A stretch of DNA of 64,000 nt. Origin: an uncultured Planctomycetota bacterium. GTDB lineage: Bacteria; Planctomycetota; Phycisphaerae; UBA1845; UTPLA1. Position numbers and translations under genes: made by a program. Each line of letters starts with the position of its first letter. Within the stretch, counting starts at the first letter, position 1. Of this stretch, positions 22,098 to 29,826 are shown in pieces. The notes beneath the pieces were generated by a model that ran no database searches, was not told the DNA's origin, and saw nothing but the letters and a program-made list of their open reading frames with translations. The stretch is taken from assembly GCA_900696465.1 (NCBI GenBank), contig CAADGE010000023.1, positions 161,644-225,643 on the forward strand, in the 5' to 3' direction.

Positions 22098-23123
22098 TCA
22101 AGCATGCCTGCCGAAGCTGTCCTGAAGGCCGAGGTTCAGGATTTTCTGGATGAGCTGGTCGTACCGAATGCCGGCTGCTTCCGCGGATTCGGCAAAGTCC
22201 TCTCCGTATGCAATGTTGGGATTGGGATTCGATTCGAGCAGGAAGACCCGTCCATCCGCAGCCAGTCGCAGATCGAGCCGCGCGTAGCCGCTCTGTCCGA
22301 GGATGTGATAGGCGCGCCGGCAGAGCTTGCGAACATAACGCGCAGTTTCCTCGGAAAGATTCTCTGCCGCAGCCGTCTGGATGCCGCGCTCCTTCTGATA
22401 GCGCAGATCCCACTTGACCTTGTCGGTGGCGATCGGCAGGGCGCCGTTGGCCAGATTGGTGAAATGCATTTCCCAGATCGGCAGCGTCTGCAGACGATGA
22501 TTGCCGATGACACCGACATAGAGCTCGCGTCCGTCGATGTATTCTTCCGCCATGGCGTCCGCCTGCAATTGCTCGTGAATAAAAGCCACGCGCTCGCGCA
22601 GCTTGTCATCGTCCTGAACCACCGAGGCCTGCGAAATACCGACGGATCCGTGTTCGGCGACGGCCTTGACGATCAGCGGAAACGAGAGGCGGGCGGGCCT
22701 GCGAATGACCTTTCCGCGCGGGAAAACCGCGAAATCCGGCAGCAGGATACGATGATAGCGCAGGAGCTTTTTGGTCAGGGCCTTGTTGTCGGAGAGCACG
22801 AGGCCCCGGGGGTTGCAGCCGGTGTAGGGCTGGCCGGTGAGTTCGAGGTACCCGAGAACGTACGGGACATAGGTCCCCAAACCGCGGAATTCTTCGAGGA
22901 GGTTGAAGACAATGCTCGGCTGGAAATCCTTGAGTGCCTCATCGATGACACCGAGCTGGCTGCCCACACCGAGCGGTAGCGTCTCGTGCCCCAGCTCACG
23001 GAGCGTGGTGAGCACGTCGTATTCCATCTTCCAGGGCGACATCTCCTTTTCGCTGATTCCCTCAACCGACGCCGGAGGAATCAGGTCCTTGTCCATCAAT
23101 GCCAGGACGCGGAGCTTTTTCAT
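22098..23123 (-). CDS. ATP-grasp ligase of the D-alanine-D-alanine ligase superfamily
   Basis: A 341-residue protein has the Ddl-type ATP-grasp layout. It contains VFNLLEEFRGLGTYVPYVLGYLEL, the TGCNPRGLVLSDNKALTKKLL segment, FPLIVKAVAEHGSVGISQ (phosphate loop and ATP lysine region), MAEEYIDGRELYVGVIG, and the metal-binding LLESNPNPNIA. In Ddl the product is D-Ala-D-Ala. Here the pairing with a zinc metallopeptidase 23 bases upstream suggests another amide ligase, possibly acting on a peptide. True cell-wall Ddl genes usually lie in the mur cluster, which is not here. Confidence 0.85.
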   Translation of the reverse strand: MKKLRVLALMDKDLIPPASVEGISEKEMSPWKMEYDVLTTLRELGHETLPLGVGSQLGVIDEALKDFQPSIVFNLLEEFRGLGTYVPYVLGYLELTGQPYTGCNPRGLVLSDNKALTKKLLRYHRILLPDFAVFPRGKVIRRPARLSFPLIVKAVAEHGSVGISQASVVQDDDKLRERVAFIHEQLQADAMAEEYIDGRELYVGVIGNHRLQTLPIWEMHFTNLANGALPIATDKVKWDLRYQKERGIQTAAAENLSEETARYVRKLCRRAYHILGQSGYARLDLRLAADGRVFLLESNPNPNIAYGEDFAESAEAAGIRYDQLIQKILNLGLQDSFGRHA

Positions 23124-23146
23124 CGTCGTTTCCGCCGGTCGCCACG

Positions 23147-24244
23147 CTACAGGGCGATCTGGTGATAGCCGCTGTGCAGATAATTCATCGTCTGAACAGT
23201 CAACAGAATCGCAGCTTCCATCCGCGTCTGGTCCTCGCCGCGGGCCACGCGGAGCTTGAGCTCCCGGCAGCGCCGCGTCATCTCGCCGAGGACCTGGTCG
23301 ATCCGATACTGGTATTCCCCCGTCCAGCGGGCTACCAGTTTTCGGAGCTCTCTTCGGTTGCGACGCAGGAATCGCACGGCCAGTTCGTTGCCGGCATGAT
23401 CCGGCGCATCGGTGAAGAGCCGCCGCAGATCGCGGTCGTAGAAATCCGGATAGTCCGTCCCGTAGCGAGCGCGTTTCTCGTCGTAGTGCTCCTTGAGCGT
23501 GGTGCGCAGATGACGAATGTGATCGACCTGTGTGCGGCGCCGAAGTTTGGGCTGCTGACCGCCGACCTGCTTCATCAGGGCATCGACGTATTCGAGCTTT
23601 TTGAGCGCCGGCCAGCCCTTGTAGCGCGTCCGCCAGTCGAAACCGGGCGTGAGCCAGACGGCAAAAGTCTCAGCGAAGTCCTCCACGGGATGGCTCTGGG
23701 CATACCAGGAATCGAGATGCAGCACGTAGCGCTTGCTGAAGGGCTTCGGCATGTAATACTCAGGATATGGTACGGAGGCCTTGCCGAAGACCTGCCGCCA
23801 GCTCTTGAGCCGGTGGAGCCGGTAAGCGTTGTCGATGGCGTGCCCGACCTCGTGGCGCAGGATGCGCATGCACCAGTCGCGCGTGCCGCCTTCGACCTCC
23901 AGCATCATCCGTTCTTCGAGTTTCATCAGCCGGGGATGGGCCAGGTAGAATGGAATCGCCACGCCGGCGACACCATCCGGTGTGAACCATTCATCCGACA
24001 GCCAGAAATGCGGGCGGAAGACCAGGTTCTGTGCGGCCATCTCCGCGTACAAATCGCGGACATAGTCTTCCAGATCAGAATTGCGTATGCTCAGGCCCAG
24101 ATCGCAGAACCGCATCTCCAGCAGTTGCTCATCGGAGAAGCCGATCCAAGGCGGCTCGTCGCCCGTGCGACGGCGCCGTCGCGAAGGAGCCGGCGGCGAG
24201 CTGGAGCTCTCCGAGGTCGTCGTCACCACAGAATGCTCCATCAT
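23147..24244 (-). CDS. Putative zinc metallopeptidase (HExxH) paired with the ATP-grasp gene
   Basis: The 365-residue protein has a low-complexity Ser/Arg N-terminus and no signal peptide. The active site is HEVGH at 131-135 in the helix MRILRHEVGHAIDNAYR, with a downstream Glu in EDFAETFAVW (E192) as likely third zinc ligand, a gluzincin-like arrangement. The C-terminal half is Arg-rich and helical. It is probably cytoplasmic. The 23-base gap to the ATP-grasp gene suggests an operon that makes and processes the same peptide or amide, but no substrate gene is visible. Confidence 0.8.
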   Translation of the reverse strand: MMEHSVVTTTSESSSSPPAPSRRRRRTGDEPPWIGFSDEQLLEMRFCDLGLSIRNSDLEDYVRDLYAEMAAQNLVFRPHFWLSDEWFTPDGVAGVAIPFYLAHPRLMKLEERMMLEVEGGTRDWCMRILRHEVGHAIDNAYRLHRLKSWRQVFGKASVPYPEYYMPKPFSKRYVLHLDSWYAQSHPVEDFAETFAVWLTPGFDWRTRYKGWPALKKLEYVDALMKQVGGQQPKLRRRTQVDHIRHLRTTLKEHYDEKRARYGTDYPDFYDRDLRRLFTDAPDHAGNELAVRFLRRNRRELRKLVARWTGEYQYRIDQVLGEMTRRCRELKLRVARGEDQTRMEAAILLTVQTMNYLHSGYHQIAL

Positions 24245-24271
24245 CCAGACCCACGATGTGATCGATTGTGC

Positions 24272-25156
24272 CTAGGAGCGCGAGACCAGTGAGCGGGCGG
24301 CTTCGTAGGCCGCCTTGTTCGGTTCGGTGAACCCCTGAATGCCCAGTTGCTCGCAGAGCTTCGCGTTGTTCTTCGCTTCGTTCAGCAGGTACTTTCGGAG
24401 CTTTTCGACGGTTTGCGGGTCGGCCTTCGGACCGGCCACAATTACCATCTCCGGCACATCGATCGTGTGTCCGACAATCTCCAGCTGATCCTTCGAAGGA
24501 CCGGTGATGGGATTGCCGCCGGTGTCGGGCAGTCTGGAATATACAACCTCGTCCACCACGCCGGCGTTGATCGTCAGGTCCCAGACGACGAGCGTGGGAA
24601 CGCGATCGCCGGCGTAAAGACGGCCTTCAATGGGTACCGCAACAGTGGTCGGCACCAGTTCGGGCAGCAGCTTGTTGACCGGCACACCGCCCTTTTCCAG
24701 CGCATCGCGAACGGCCCAGTCCGTGACGGCGTCCCGGTGGTGACCGAAGGCAAAGCGCTTGCCGGCACAGTCTGCGATCGACTTGAGATGACTCTTCGCG
24801 CGGATGACAATGTGCCCCTGTCGAGTCGTTTTGCCCAACGGATTGATCGCAGTGGCCAGGAGGGTGAGCTTGCTGGTGTCTTCGATCTCGGCGTACTCGG
24901 CGGCCGAAAGAATGGCAAACTCGATGTTGCCGTGTTCAAGCTGCACGCCGATCGCACGACCGTTTGACTGGGCCGGAAAACTGATCGGGTAGTCCAGCTC
25001 CTTCTCCAGTGCCATGTGCAGGGCTCGATACTCCGCAGGAACACCAAAGAGATCGGCCTTGGTCGTGCCGAATTCGATCACTTCCGTCTGCTTCTCGCAG
25101 CCGACGGCCGCGTGCATCAGGAACACCAGCGCGAGGAACGTGCAAGTGCTTCGCAT
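24272..25156 (-). CDS. PhnD-like phosphate/phosphonate-type ABC substrate-binding lipoprotein
   Basis: From the ATG at 25156 the protein has 294 residues with a lipoprotein signal ending in HAAVGC. The mature part follows the PhnD/PtxB fold: EVIEFGTTKAD, IGVQLEHGNIEFAILSAAEYAEI, GHIVIRAKSHLKSIADCAGKRFAFG, then VGHTIDVPEMVIVAGP. Such proteins bind phosphonate, phosphite or phosphate outside the membrane for an ABC importer. No ABC permease or ATPase of that type is next to it, so it may serve a remote transporter or a sensor. It lies 27 bases upstream of the metallopeptidase gene. Confidence 0.85.
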   Translation of the reverse strand: MRSTCTFLALVFLMHAAVGCEKQTEVIEFGTTKADLFGVPAEYRALHMALEKELDYPISFPAQSNGRAIGVQLEHGNIEFAILSAAEYAEIEDTSKLTLLATAINPLGKTTRQGHIVIRAKSHLKSIADCAGKRFAFGHHRDAVTDWAVRDALEKGGVPVNKLLPELVPTTVAVPIEGRLYAGDRVPTLVVWDLTINAGVVDEVVYSRLPDTGGNPITGPSKDQLEIVGHTIDVPEMVIVAGPKADPQTVEKLRKYLLNEAKNNAKLCEQLGIQGFTEPNKAAYEAARSLVSRS

Positions 25157-25286
25157 GACAAGGGTCTCCAATTGCAGGTCCTGCGGAGGAACGCCGAGCA
25201 CCCGGGGGGGGCAGGGCGGACACAGGCCTGTCACGATCCGGCAGTATAGCTGTGGACGTGGGGAGTGCTCAAGCAAGCCGAGTCGA

Positions 25287-25796
25287 TCAGCAAGCGGCAC
25301 GATCCAACTGAACCAGCGAGAAAAACTCACCAAAGCCAGTCCGCTCGGCGGCTGCCGTGGAATGGGGCCATTTCATCAGAACCTGCACGTCCCTTGCGAG
25401 CGTGGCGGCGCCTTGTTGAGCCGCGGCGGGTGCGGGATTGAGCGACACCCGATCACCACCCTCGATCGAAGGCGTCGAGGCGCTGGCCGTAAAGTTCAGA
25501 ATCTCGCCGGCATCGGTGAGGAGCGTCCCCTGGCGGGAGGCGGGACGATAGACAAGGACATAACCCTGCATGAAGGCGTACTCCGGAGTGGTTCCTGCAA
25601 ATGAGATTGCACCAGGAATCCATTCCTCGTCGCGCGGTTCGGCGAGATGTGGTCCGCGCTGCCTCCATGTCGAATATGTACCCGAAGCAGGATACCTTGC
25701 CACGAACGGAATGCACGCAAAAAATCGGGTTGATGCAGCACCGCGCGCTTTGCGATCATGTAATGCACGGGCAATTTCCGGGATCAGCCCTGTCAC
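25287..25796 (-). CDS. Possible protein-coding gene, unknown
   Basis: An open frame of 169 codons has plausible composition in its C-terminal two thirds (GYVLVYRPASRQGTLLTDAG, then QVLMKWPHSTAAAERTGFG). The N-terminal 50 residues look less like protein. There is no signal peptide or known motif, and no clear ribosome site. It may be a degraded or short planctomycete-specific gene, or non-coding. It is divergent from the cys operon. Confidence 0.35.
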   Translation of the reverse strand: MTGLIPEIARALHDRKARGAASTRFFACIPFVARYPASGTYSTWRQRGPHLAEPRDEEWIPGAISFAGTTPEYAFMQGYVLVYRPASRQGTLLTDAGEILNFTASASTPSIEGGDRVSLNPAPAAAQQGAATLARDVQVLMKWPHSTAAAERTGFGEFFSLVQLDRAAC

Positions 25797-25847
25797 TGCT
25801 GGTCGGCCAGGATTCAGTTGATTATCAGACCCCCAGATTGCCGGGGC

Positions 25848-25876
25848 TTGAACCGGCCATGTTGAATCACTAGGAT
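25848..25876 (+). promoter_or_regulatory. Candidate promoter of the cys-hem operon
   Basis: TTGAAC at 25848-25853 and TAGGAT at 25871-25876 are separated by exactly 17 bases. The predicted transcript start near 25883 is only a few bases before the ATG of the polycysteine leader at 25886, so the leader would be translated almost leaderlessly, or from the in-frame ATG at 25907. Confidence 0.5.
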
Positions 25877-25885
25877 AGATGTTGT

Positions 25886-26011
25886 ATGAGCCACCGCGAA
25901 GTACTCATGTCAGCTCGAACGCGACCCGCTTCCACGGGGCTCGGGACGAGCGCGCCGTGGGTGAGCTGTTGCTGCTGTTGTTGTCGATACGGCAGAGGAG
26001 GAACCTCCTGA
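25886..26011 (+). CDS. Polycysteine leader peptide of a cysteine attenuator
   Basis: This is a 41-codon ORF (ATG 25886, or in-frame ATG 25907 giving 34 codons, stop TGA at 26009-26011). Codons 28-33 (25967-25984) are six consecutive cysteine codons: TGT TGC TGC TGT TGT TGT. They are followed by RYGRGGTS and the stop. Cysteine is normally among the rarest residues, so six in a row is a strong signal. The ORF lies 133 bases ahead of a sulfate-assimilation gene and 51 bases ahead of an intrinsic terminator. By analogy with amino-acid leader peptides (trp, his) and polycysteine uORFs described in mycobacteria, ribosome stalling when Cys-tRNA is scarce would allow read-through. Four of the six codons are TGT, although cysH mostly uses TGC. 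Confidence 0.8.
   Translation: MSHREVLMSARTRPASTGLGTSAPWVSCCCCCCRYGRGGTS
25999..26006 (+). promoter_or_regulatory. Possible antiterminator segment of the attenuator
   Basis: AGGAACCT, overlapping the last leader codons just before the stop, is perfectly complementary to AGGTTCCT at 26077-26084 in the loop and 3' arm of the terminator. A ribosome stalled at the Cys codons leaves it free. A ribosome at the stop codon covers it. The pairing is only 8 base pairs, and the lower terminator stem could still form, so this mechanism is a proposal. Confidence 0.45.
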
Positions 26012-26062
26012 AGACAGCCGCACAACTCTGAAGTTCGCCTCGTAGCGGACGAAGTGTTTTAA

Positions 26063-26102
26063 AACGGCTCTCGGGAAGGTTCCTGAGGGCCGTTCTTTTT
26101 TT
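26063..26102 (+). terminator. Attenuator (intrinsic terminator) before cysH
   Basis: A stem of about 15 base pairs: AACGGC (26063-26068) with GCCGTT (26089-26094), continued by TCTCGGGAA (26069-26077) with TTCCTGAGG (26080-26088), which needs G-U pairs and a tight loop. It is followed by C and seven T (26096-26102). It sits between the leader peptide and the cysH start, so it must be bypassed for operon expression. Confidence 0.85.
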
Positions 26103-26144
26103 ATATCGCACGACATCGTCGTGCATGGAGAAGGAGTCGTACCG

Positions 26145-26858
26145 GTGGGACTGCCCGTACTTCAGGGTGCACAACGTCCCCGTGTCGGTGAATCCAGCCA
26201 TCCGCAGGAACTGGTGGAGTGGAGCTTGAAGCACTTCGCCGGCCGACGGATGGAAATGAGCACGTCTTTCGGCATGGAGGGCTGCGCGCTGATCGACATG
26301 TACGCCCGACACGGCGTGCCGCTGGTCGTTTTCTATCTCGACACTATGTTTTTCTTCCCCGAGACGTACCGGTTGCGCGACCGGATGATCGAGCGTTACC
26401 CGAATCTCGCTTTCGTCAATCGTGGCACGACCCTGACGCCGGATGAGCAGGAGAAACTGCACGGCCCGGAACTGTGGAAGTCGAACCCCGATTTGTGCTG
26501 CCGTATTCGTAAGGTCGATCCGATGTACGATGCACTCGCCGGGGTCGATGTGTGGATCACGGCGTTGCGCCGAAGCCAGTCGGAGACCCGGGCGAACATC
26601 CGGGTTCTGGACTGGGACTGGAAGTATCACGTGCTCAAATTCAGTCCGCTGGCCGGTTGGAGTCGCCGTGATGTCTGGAGCTACATCCAGACGCACGATG
26701 TGCCGTACAACGAATTGCACGAGAAGGGCTACCCGACGGTCGGCTGCACCCATTGTACGATCCCCGTGGAGAATCTGGTGGCGGGCGAATACAGCCGCGA
26801 GGGTCGGTGGGCGGGATCGGCGAAGAAGGAGTGCGGATTGCACGGCGAGGGGATCTGA
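26145..26858 (+). CDS. cysH: Adenylyl-sulfate / phosphoadenylyl-sulfate reductase
   Basis: From the GTG at 26145 this has 237 residues. It reduces activated sulfate to sulfite in the cytoplasm. The nucleotide-binding region is STSFGMEGCALIDM. The protein has CC (118-119, in LCCRIRKVDP) and CTHC (201-204), the four cysteines that bind a [4Fe-4S] cluster in APS-type reductases, and the catalytic C230 in the C-terminal ECGLHGEGI. The cluster cysteines point to APS rather than PAPS as substrate (family knowledge). The GTG has AAGGAG 8 bases upstream. An upstream in-frame GTG at 26121 lacks this. It is the first structural gene after the attenuator. ATP sulfurylase is not in the window. Confidence 0.93.
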   Translation: MGLPVLQGAQRPRVGESSHPQELVEWSLKHFAGRRMEMSTSFGMEGCALIDMYARHGVPLVVFYLDTMFFFPETYRLRDRMIERYPNLAFVNRGTTLTPDEQEKLHGPELWKSNPDLCCRIRKVDPMYDALAGVDVWITALRRSQSETRANIRVLDWDWKYHVLKFSPLAGWSRRDVWSYIQTHDVPYNELHEKGYPTVGCTHCTIPVENLVAGEYSREGRWAGSAKKECGLHGEGI

Positions 26859-26914
26859 AGGTCGAAGTGCCGAAATCCCGCAAATCGAGTTTTTAGTCGG
26901 AGCGAGCAGGAATC

Positions 26915-28648
26915 ATGGCGGATCAGGACGCGAAGAAGGAATCGAAGGTGGAAGCAGTCAAGCGCGGCAGTCGTCACCTGCGCGGCACCATCAAGGAGAC
27001 GCTCGCCGGGGAGGCGACGCACTTCGACGAGGCCGATGCCAATCTGCTGAAGTTCCATGGCAGCTATCAGCAGGACGATCGCGACCAGCGCCGTGCGCTT
27101 CGCGACAGTGGTCAGGACAAGGCATACATTTTCATGGTGCGACTGGCCATTCCCGGCGGCGTGGTCACGGCCGATCAATATCTCACGCTCGATGGATTGG
27201 CCGACAGCCACGGCAACGGCTCGCTGCGCGTCACGACGCGACAGGGATTTCAGTTTCACGGCGTCCTCAAGAAGAATTTGAAAGCCACCATTGCCGCCGT
27301 CAACAAGGCGATGCTCACCACGATTTCCGCCTGCGGCGATGTGGAGCGGAATGTGATGGCCTGTCCCGCGCCGCTGGATGATGAGCCGCATCGACTGCTT
27401 CGGGAGACGGCCCGCGAGATCGCCGTGCAGCTTCGACCGGCGAGCCGGGCGTATTACGAAATCTGGCTGGATGAGGACGAAGTCGTCAACACGCAGGAGG
27501 AAGAGCCCTTTTACGGCGACACGTATCTGCCTCGGAAGTTCAAGACCGGCATCGCGCTCGACACGGACAACTGCGTGGATATCTACTCGTATGATTGTGG
27601 CCTCGTCGCCATCGTCGAGGGCGGCCGCGTCGCAGGGTATAACGTTCTCGTCGGCGGCGGCATGGGCATGACCCACGGAAAGGCGGATACGATGGCCCGG
27701 CTCGCGTCGCCGCTCGGGTTTGTATCTTCTGAGCATGCAATCGAGACCGTACGGACGGTCGCTGCCATTTTCCGCGATCATGGCAATCGCGCAGACCGGC
27801 GACATGCGCGGCTCAAGTATCTCATCAACGAATGGGGGATGGACCGCTTTGCTGCGGAGTTTCGCGGTCGGGTGTCGTTTGCGCTTGCGCCGTCGAGGCC
27901 GTTACCTCCGCCGGCCTATCACGATCATCTAGGCAGGCATGCGCAGGGCGACGGCAGGTTTTTCTATGGGGTGTTCGTTGAAAACGGTCGAATCGTCGAT
28001 CGCGACGGCGTGCAGACGAAAACGGCCTTGCGAGAGATCGTCGAGAAGCACCGGCCGGGCATGCGGCTGACACCCAATCAGAACGTTTTACTCACGGACC
28101 TGAGCGAAGCGGCGATCGACGACATCGAACGCATGCTGGCTGACCACGGCGTGAAGCTCGTGAGTGATCTGTCCGCCGCGCGGCGCTATTCGATGGCCTG
28201 TCCCGCGCTGCCAACCTGCGGACTGGCGATGTCGGAGTCGGAACGGCTCATGCCGTCGGTCGTCGATGCGTTTGAAGCGGAACTCGATTCGCTCGGCGTT
28301 CGTGACGTGCCGATCACGCTGCGGATGACGGGATGCCCCAACGGCTGTGCCCGGCCGTACACGGCGGATATCGCCTTCGTCGGTCGAAAGCCGGATGTGT
28401 ATCACGTTTATGTCGGCGGCGGGCTCGGTGGTGACCGCGTGGCGGACCTCTATGCGGCAGACGTGCCCACGGATCAGCTCGTGCCTGCGCTGCGACCCTT
28501 GCTGAAGAAATGGGTCCGCGAGCGAAGCGGTGACGAAGGACTGAGCGATTTCTATCAGCGCCTCATTGGACACGCGGCACCCCGCGAGCACATCACTGGG
28601 GCGGAACAACCGACGGTCGGCTCGCTGTCGCTGACGGTGCTGCCATGA
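26915..28648 (+). CDS. cysI: Assimilatory sulfite reductase, siroheme hemoprotein
   Basis: The 577-residue protein reduces sulfite to sulfide with six electrons, using siroheme coupled to a [4Fe-4S] cluster. Both ferredoxin-like halves are present. The metal ligands are C429 and C435 (ACPALPTCGLAMSESER) and C474 and C478 (TGCPNGCARP). The N-terminal half has LRVTTRQGFQFHGV, the typical RxTTRQ substrate-binding region. Fifty-six bases separate it from cysH. No flavoprotein CysJ is present, so electrons may come from ferredoxin. Its TGA overlaps the hemA ATG (ATGA), linking the enzyme directly to tetrapyrrole synthesis for its own cofactor. Confidence 0.93.
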   Translation: MADQDAKKESKVEAVKRGSRHLRGTIKETLAGEATHFDEADANLLKFHGSYQQDDRDQRRALRDSGQDKAYIFMVRLAIPGGVVTADQYLTLDGLADSHGNGSLRVTTRQGFQFHGVLKKNLKATIAAVNKAMLTTISACGDVERNVMACPAPLDDEPHRLLRETAREIAVQLRPASRAYYEIWLDEDEVVNTQEEEPFYGDTYLPRKFKTGIALDTDNCVDIYSYDCGLVAIVEGGRVAGYNVLVGGGMGMTHGKADTMARLASPLGFVSSEHAIETVRTVAAIFRDHGNRADRRHARLKYLINEWGMDRFAAEFRGRVSFALAPSRPLPPPAYHDHLGRHAQGDGRFFYGVFVENGRIVDRDGVQTKTALREIVEKHRPGMRLTPNQNVLLTDLSEAAIDDIERMLADHGVKLVSDLSAARRYSMACPALPTCGLAMSESERLMPSVVDAFEAELDSLGVRDVPITLRMTGCPNGCARPYTADIAFVGRKPDVYHVYVGGGLGGDRVADLYAADVPTDQLVPALRPLLKKWVRERSGDEGLSDFYQRLIGHAAPREHITGAEQPTVGSLSLTVLP

Positions 28649-29826
28649 TCGAACGGCTGCTGTACCTCGGCGCGACGCACAAGACGGCAGCGCTGACCGT
28701 CCGCGAGCAACTGGCCACGGGACCGGAGCGCGTGCCGGGATTGCTGTCGGAATTACGTCACCTCGCCGATGAGGCGCTCGTACTCAATACGTGCGGGCGT
28801 TTCGAGATTTATCTCGTCTCGTCGTTGTCACGGCAGAAAGACTGGCCGGCATGGCTCGGGGCGATCCTTCGTCAACCTGCGTCATCGCTTCTTGAGCATT
28901 TGAGCATGCGTACAGGTAAGGATGCTGTCGGACATGCCTTGCGCGTCGCCGCGGGGCTCGAATCACGCCTCATCGGCGAGGATCAGGTTCTCGGCCAGGT
29001 ACGGCGCGCCTTCGATCTCTCGATGCGACAGCGCGCCGTCGGCCCCATGCTCTCGGCGCTTTTCCGCGCCGCCATTCATGCCGGCCGGCGCGTGCGCACC
29101 GAGACCGAACTCGGCCTCCAGAGCCGGAGCTTTGCCCGGCTCGCTGTTGAGGTCGTTCGCAGCGAGCTGTCGCGTGAACCAGCCCGATCCACCGACGGGA
29201 TGATTGCAAATGCAAGAACGATCCTCCTTCTCGGCACGGGGAGTCTGGCTCGAGACGTGGCGGAGGAATTGAAGCGAAACCGGTACACGCGGCTGCGGTT
29301 TGTCAGCAAACATATCGGTCGAGCGCAGCAGCTCGCGGCGGAGTATCACGGGGAGGGCTACGGCCTTGACGCCCTGCCGAGTTTGCTGCGGACCTGCGAT
29401 GCGGTCATCGCCTGTGCGTCGTCAAGTCATGCGTTGATCGCGCCGTGGATGTTCGAAGGCGCGGGCGTGGTCACAACCGTGTGTGCTGAGAAGTGGTCGG
29501 ATCGCACGGCGCCGCTGACCATCATCGATCTCGGCGTGCCGCGAAACGTGGACCCGGCCGTAGCGGCGCTGCCGGGCATTGTGCTCCGCGATCTGGACGC
29601 GATCCAACCTCCGGAGGCCGAATTCGAAGATTCCGTCAGCGCTGCGGAGCAGATCGTCGATCACGAATTGCGTCGTTACCTCGACTGGTTGCGCGGTCGG
29701 GCCGCTGCACCGCGCATCACACAGTTACTATGTTCCGCCGGCCCGGCTGCCGACACGTCGGATCGCGCGGTACGGCGCGCGTTGCATCAGCGCATCCTGC
29801 AGCTCAAAAAGGAGGTCGCCGCATGA
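28645..29826 (+). CDS. hemA: Glutamyl-tRNA reductase
   Basis: The 393-residue enzyme converts glutamyl-tRNA to glutamate-1-semialdehyde, the first step of the C5 route to tetrapyrroles. The catalytic Cys50 lies in LNTCGRFEIYLVSS. The family segment SRLIGEDQVLGQVRRAF follows, then a Rossmann-type NADPH domain (ILLLGTGSLARDVAEEL) and the C-terminal dimerisation helices. The length is near that of other short HemA proteins. It overlaps cysI and the next gene by ATGA at both ends, so it is coupled within the operon. Confidence 0.93.
   Translation: MIERLLYLGATHKTAALTVREQLATGPERVPGLLSELRHLADEALVLNTCGRFEIYLVSSLSRQKDWPAWLGAILRQPASSLLEHLSMRTGKDAVGHALRVAAGLESRLIGEDQVLGQVRRAFDLSMRQRAVGPMLSALFRAAIHAGRRVRTETELGLQSRSFARLAVEVVRSELSREPARSTDGMIANARTILLLGTGSLARDVAEELKRNRYTRLRFVSKHIGRAQQLAAEYHGEGYGLDALPSLLRTCDAVIACASSSHALIAPWMFEGAGVVTTVCAEKWSDRTAPLTIIDLGVPRNVDPAVAALPGIVLRDLDAIQPPEAEFEDSVSAAEQIVDHELRRYLDWLRGRAAAPRITQLLCSAGPAADTSDRAVRRALHQRILQLKKEVAA

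Noticed and set aside
22098..23123. Housekeeping ddl of cell-wall synthesis
   Set aside because: The fold fits, but the neighbours are a peptidase and a binding protein, not mur or fts genes, so the specific D-Ala-D-Ala role was not asserted.
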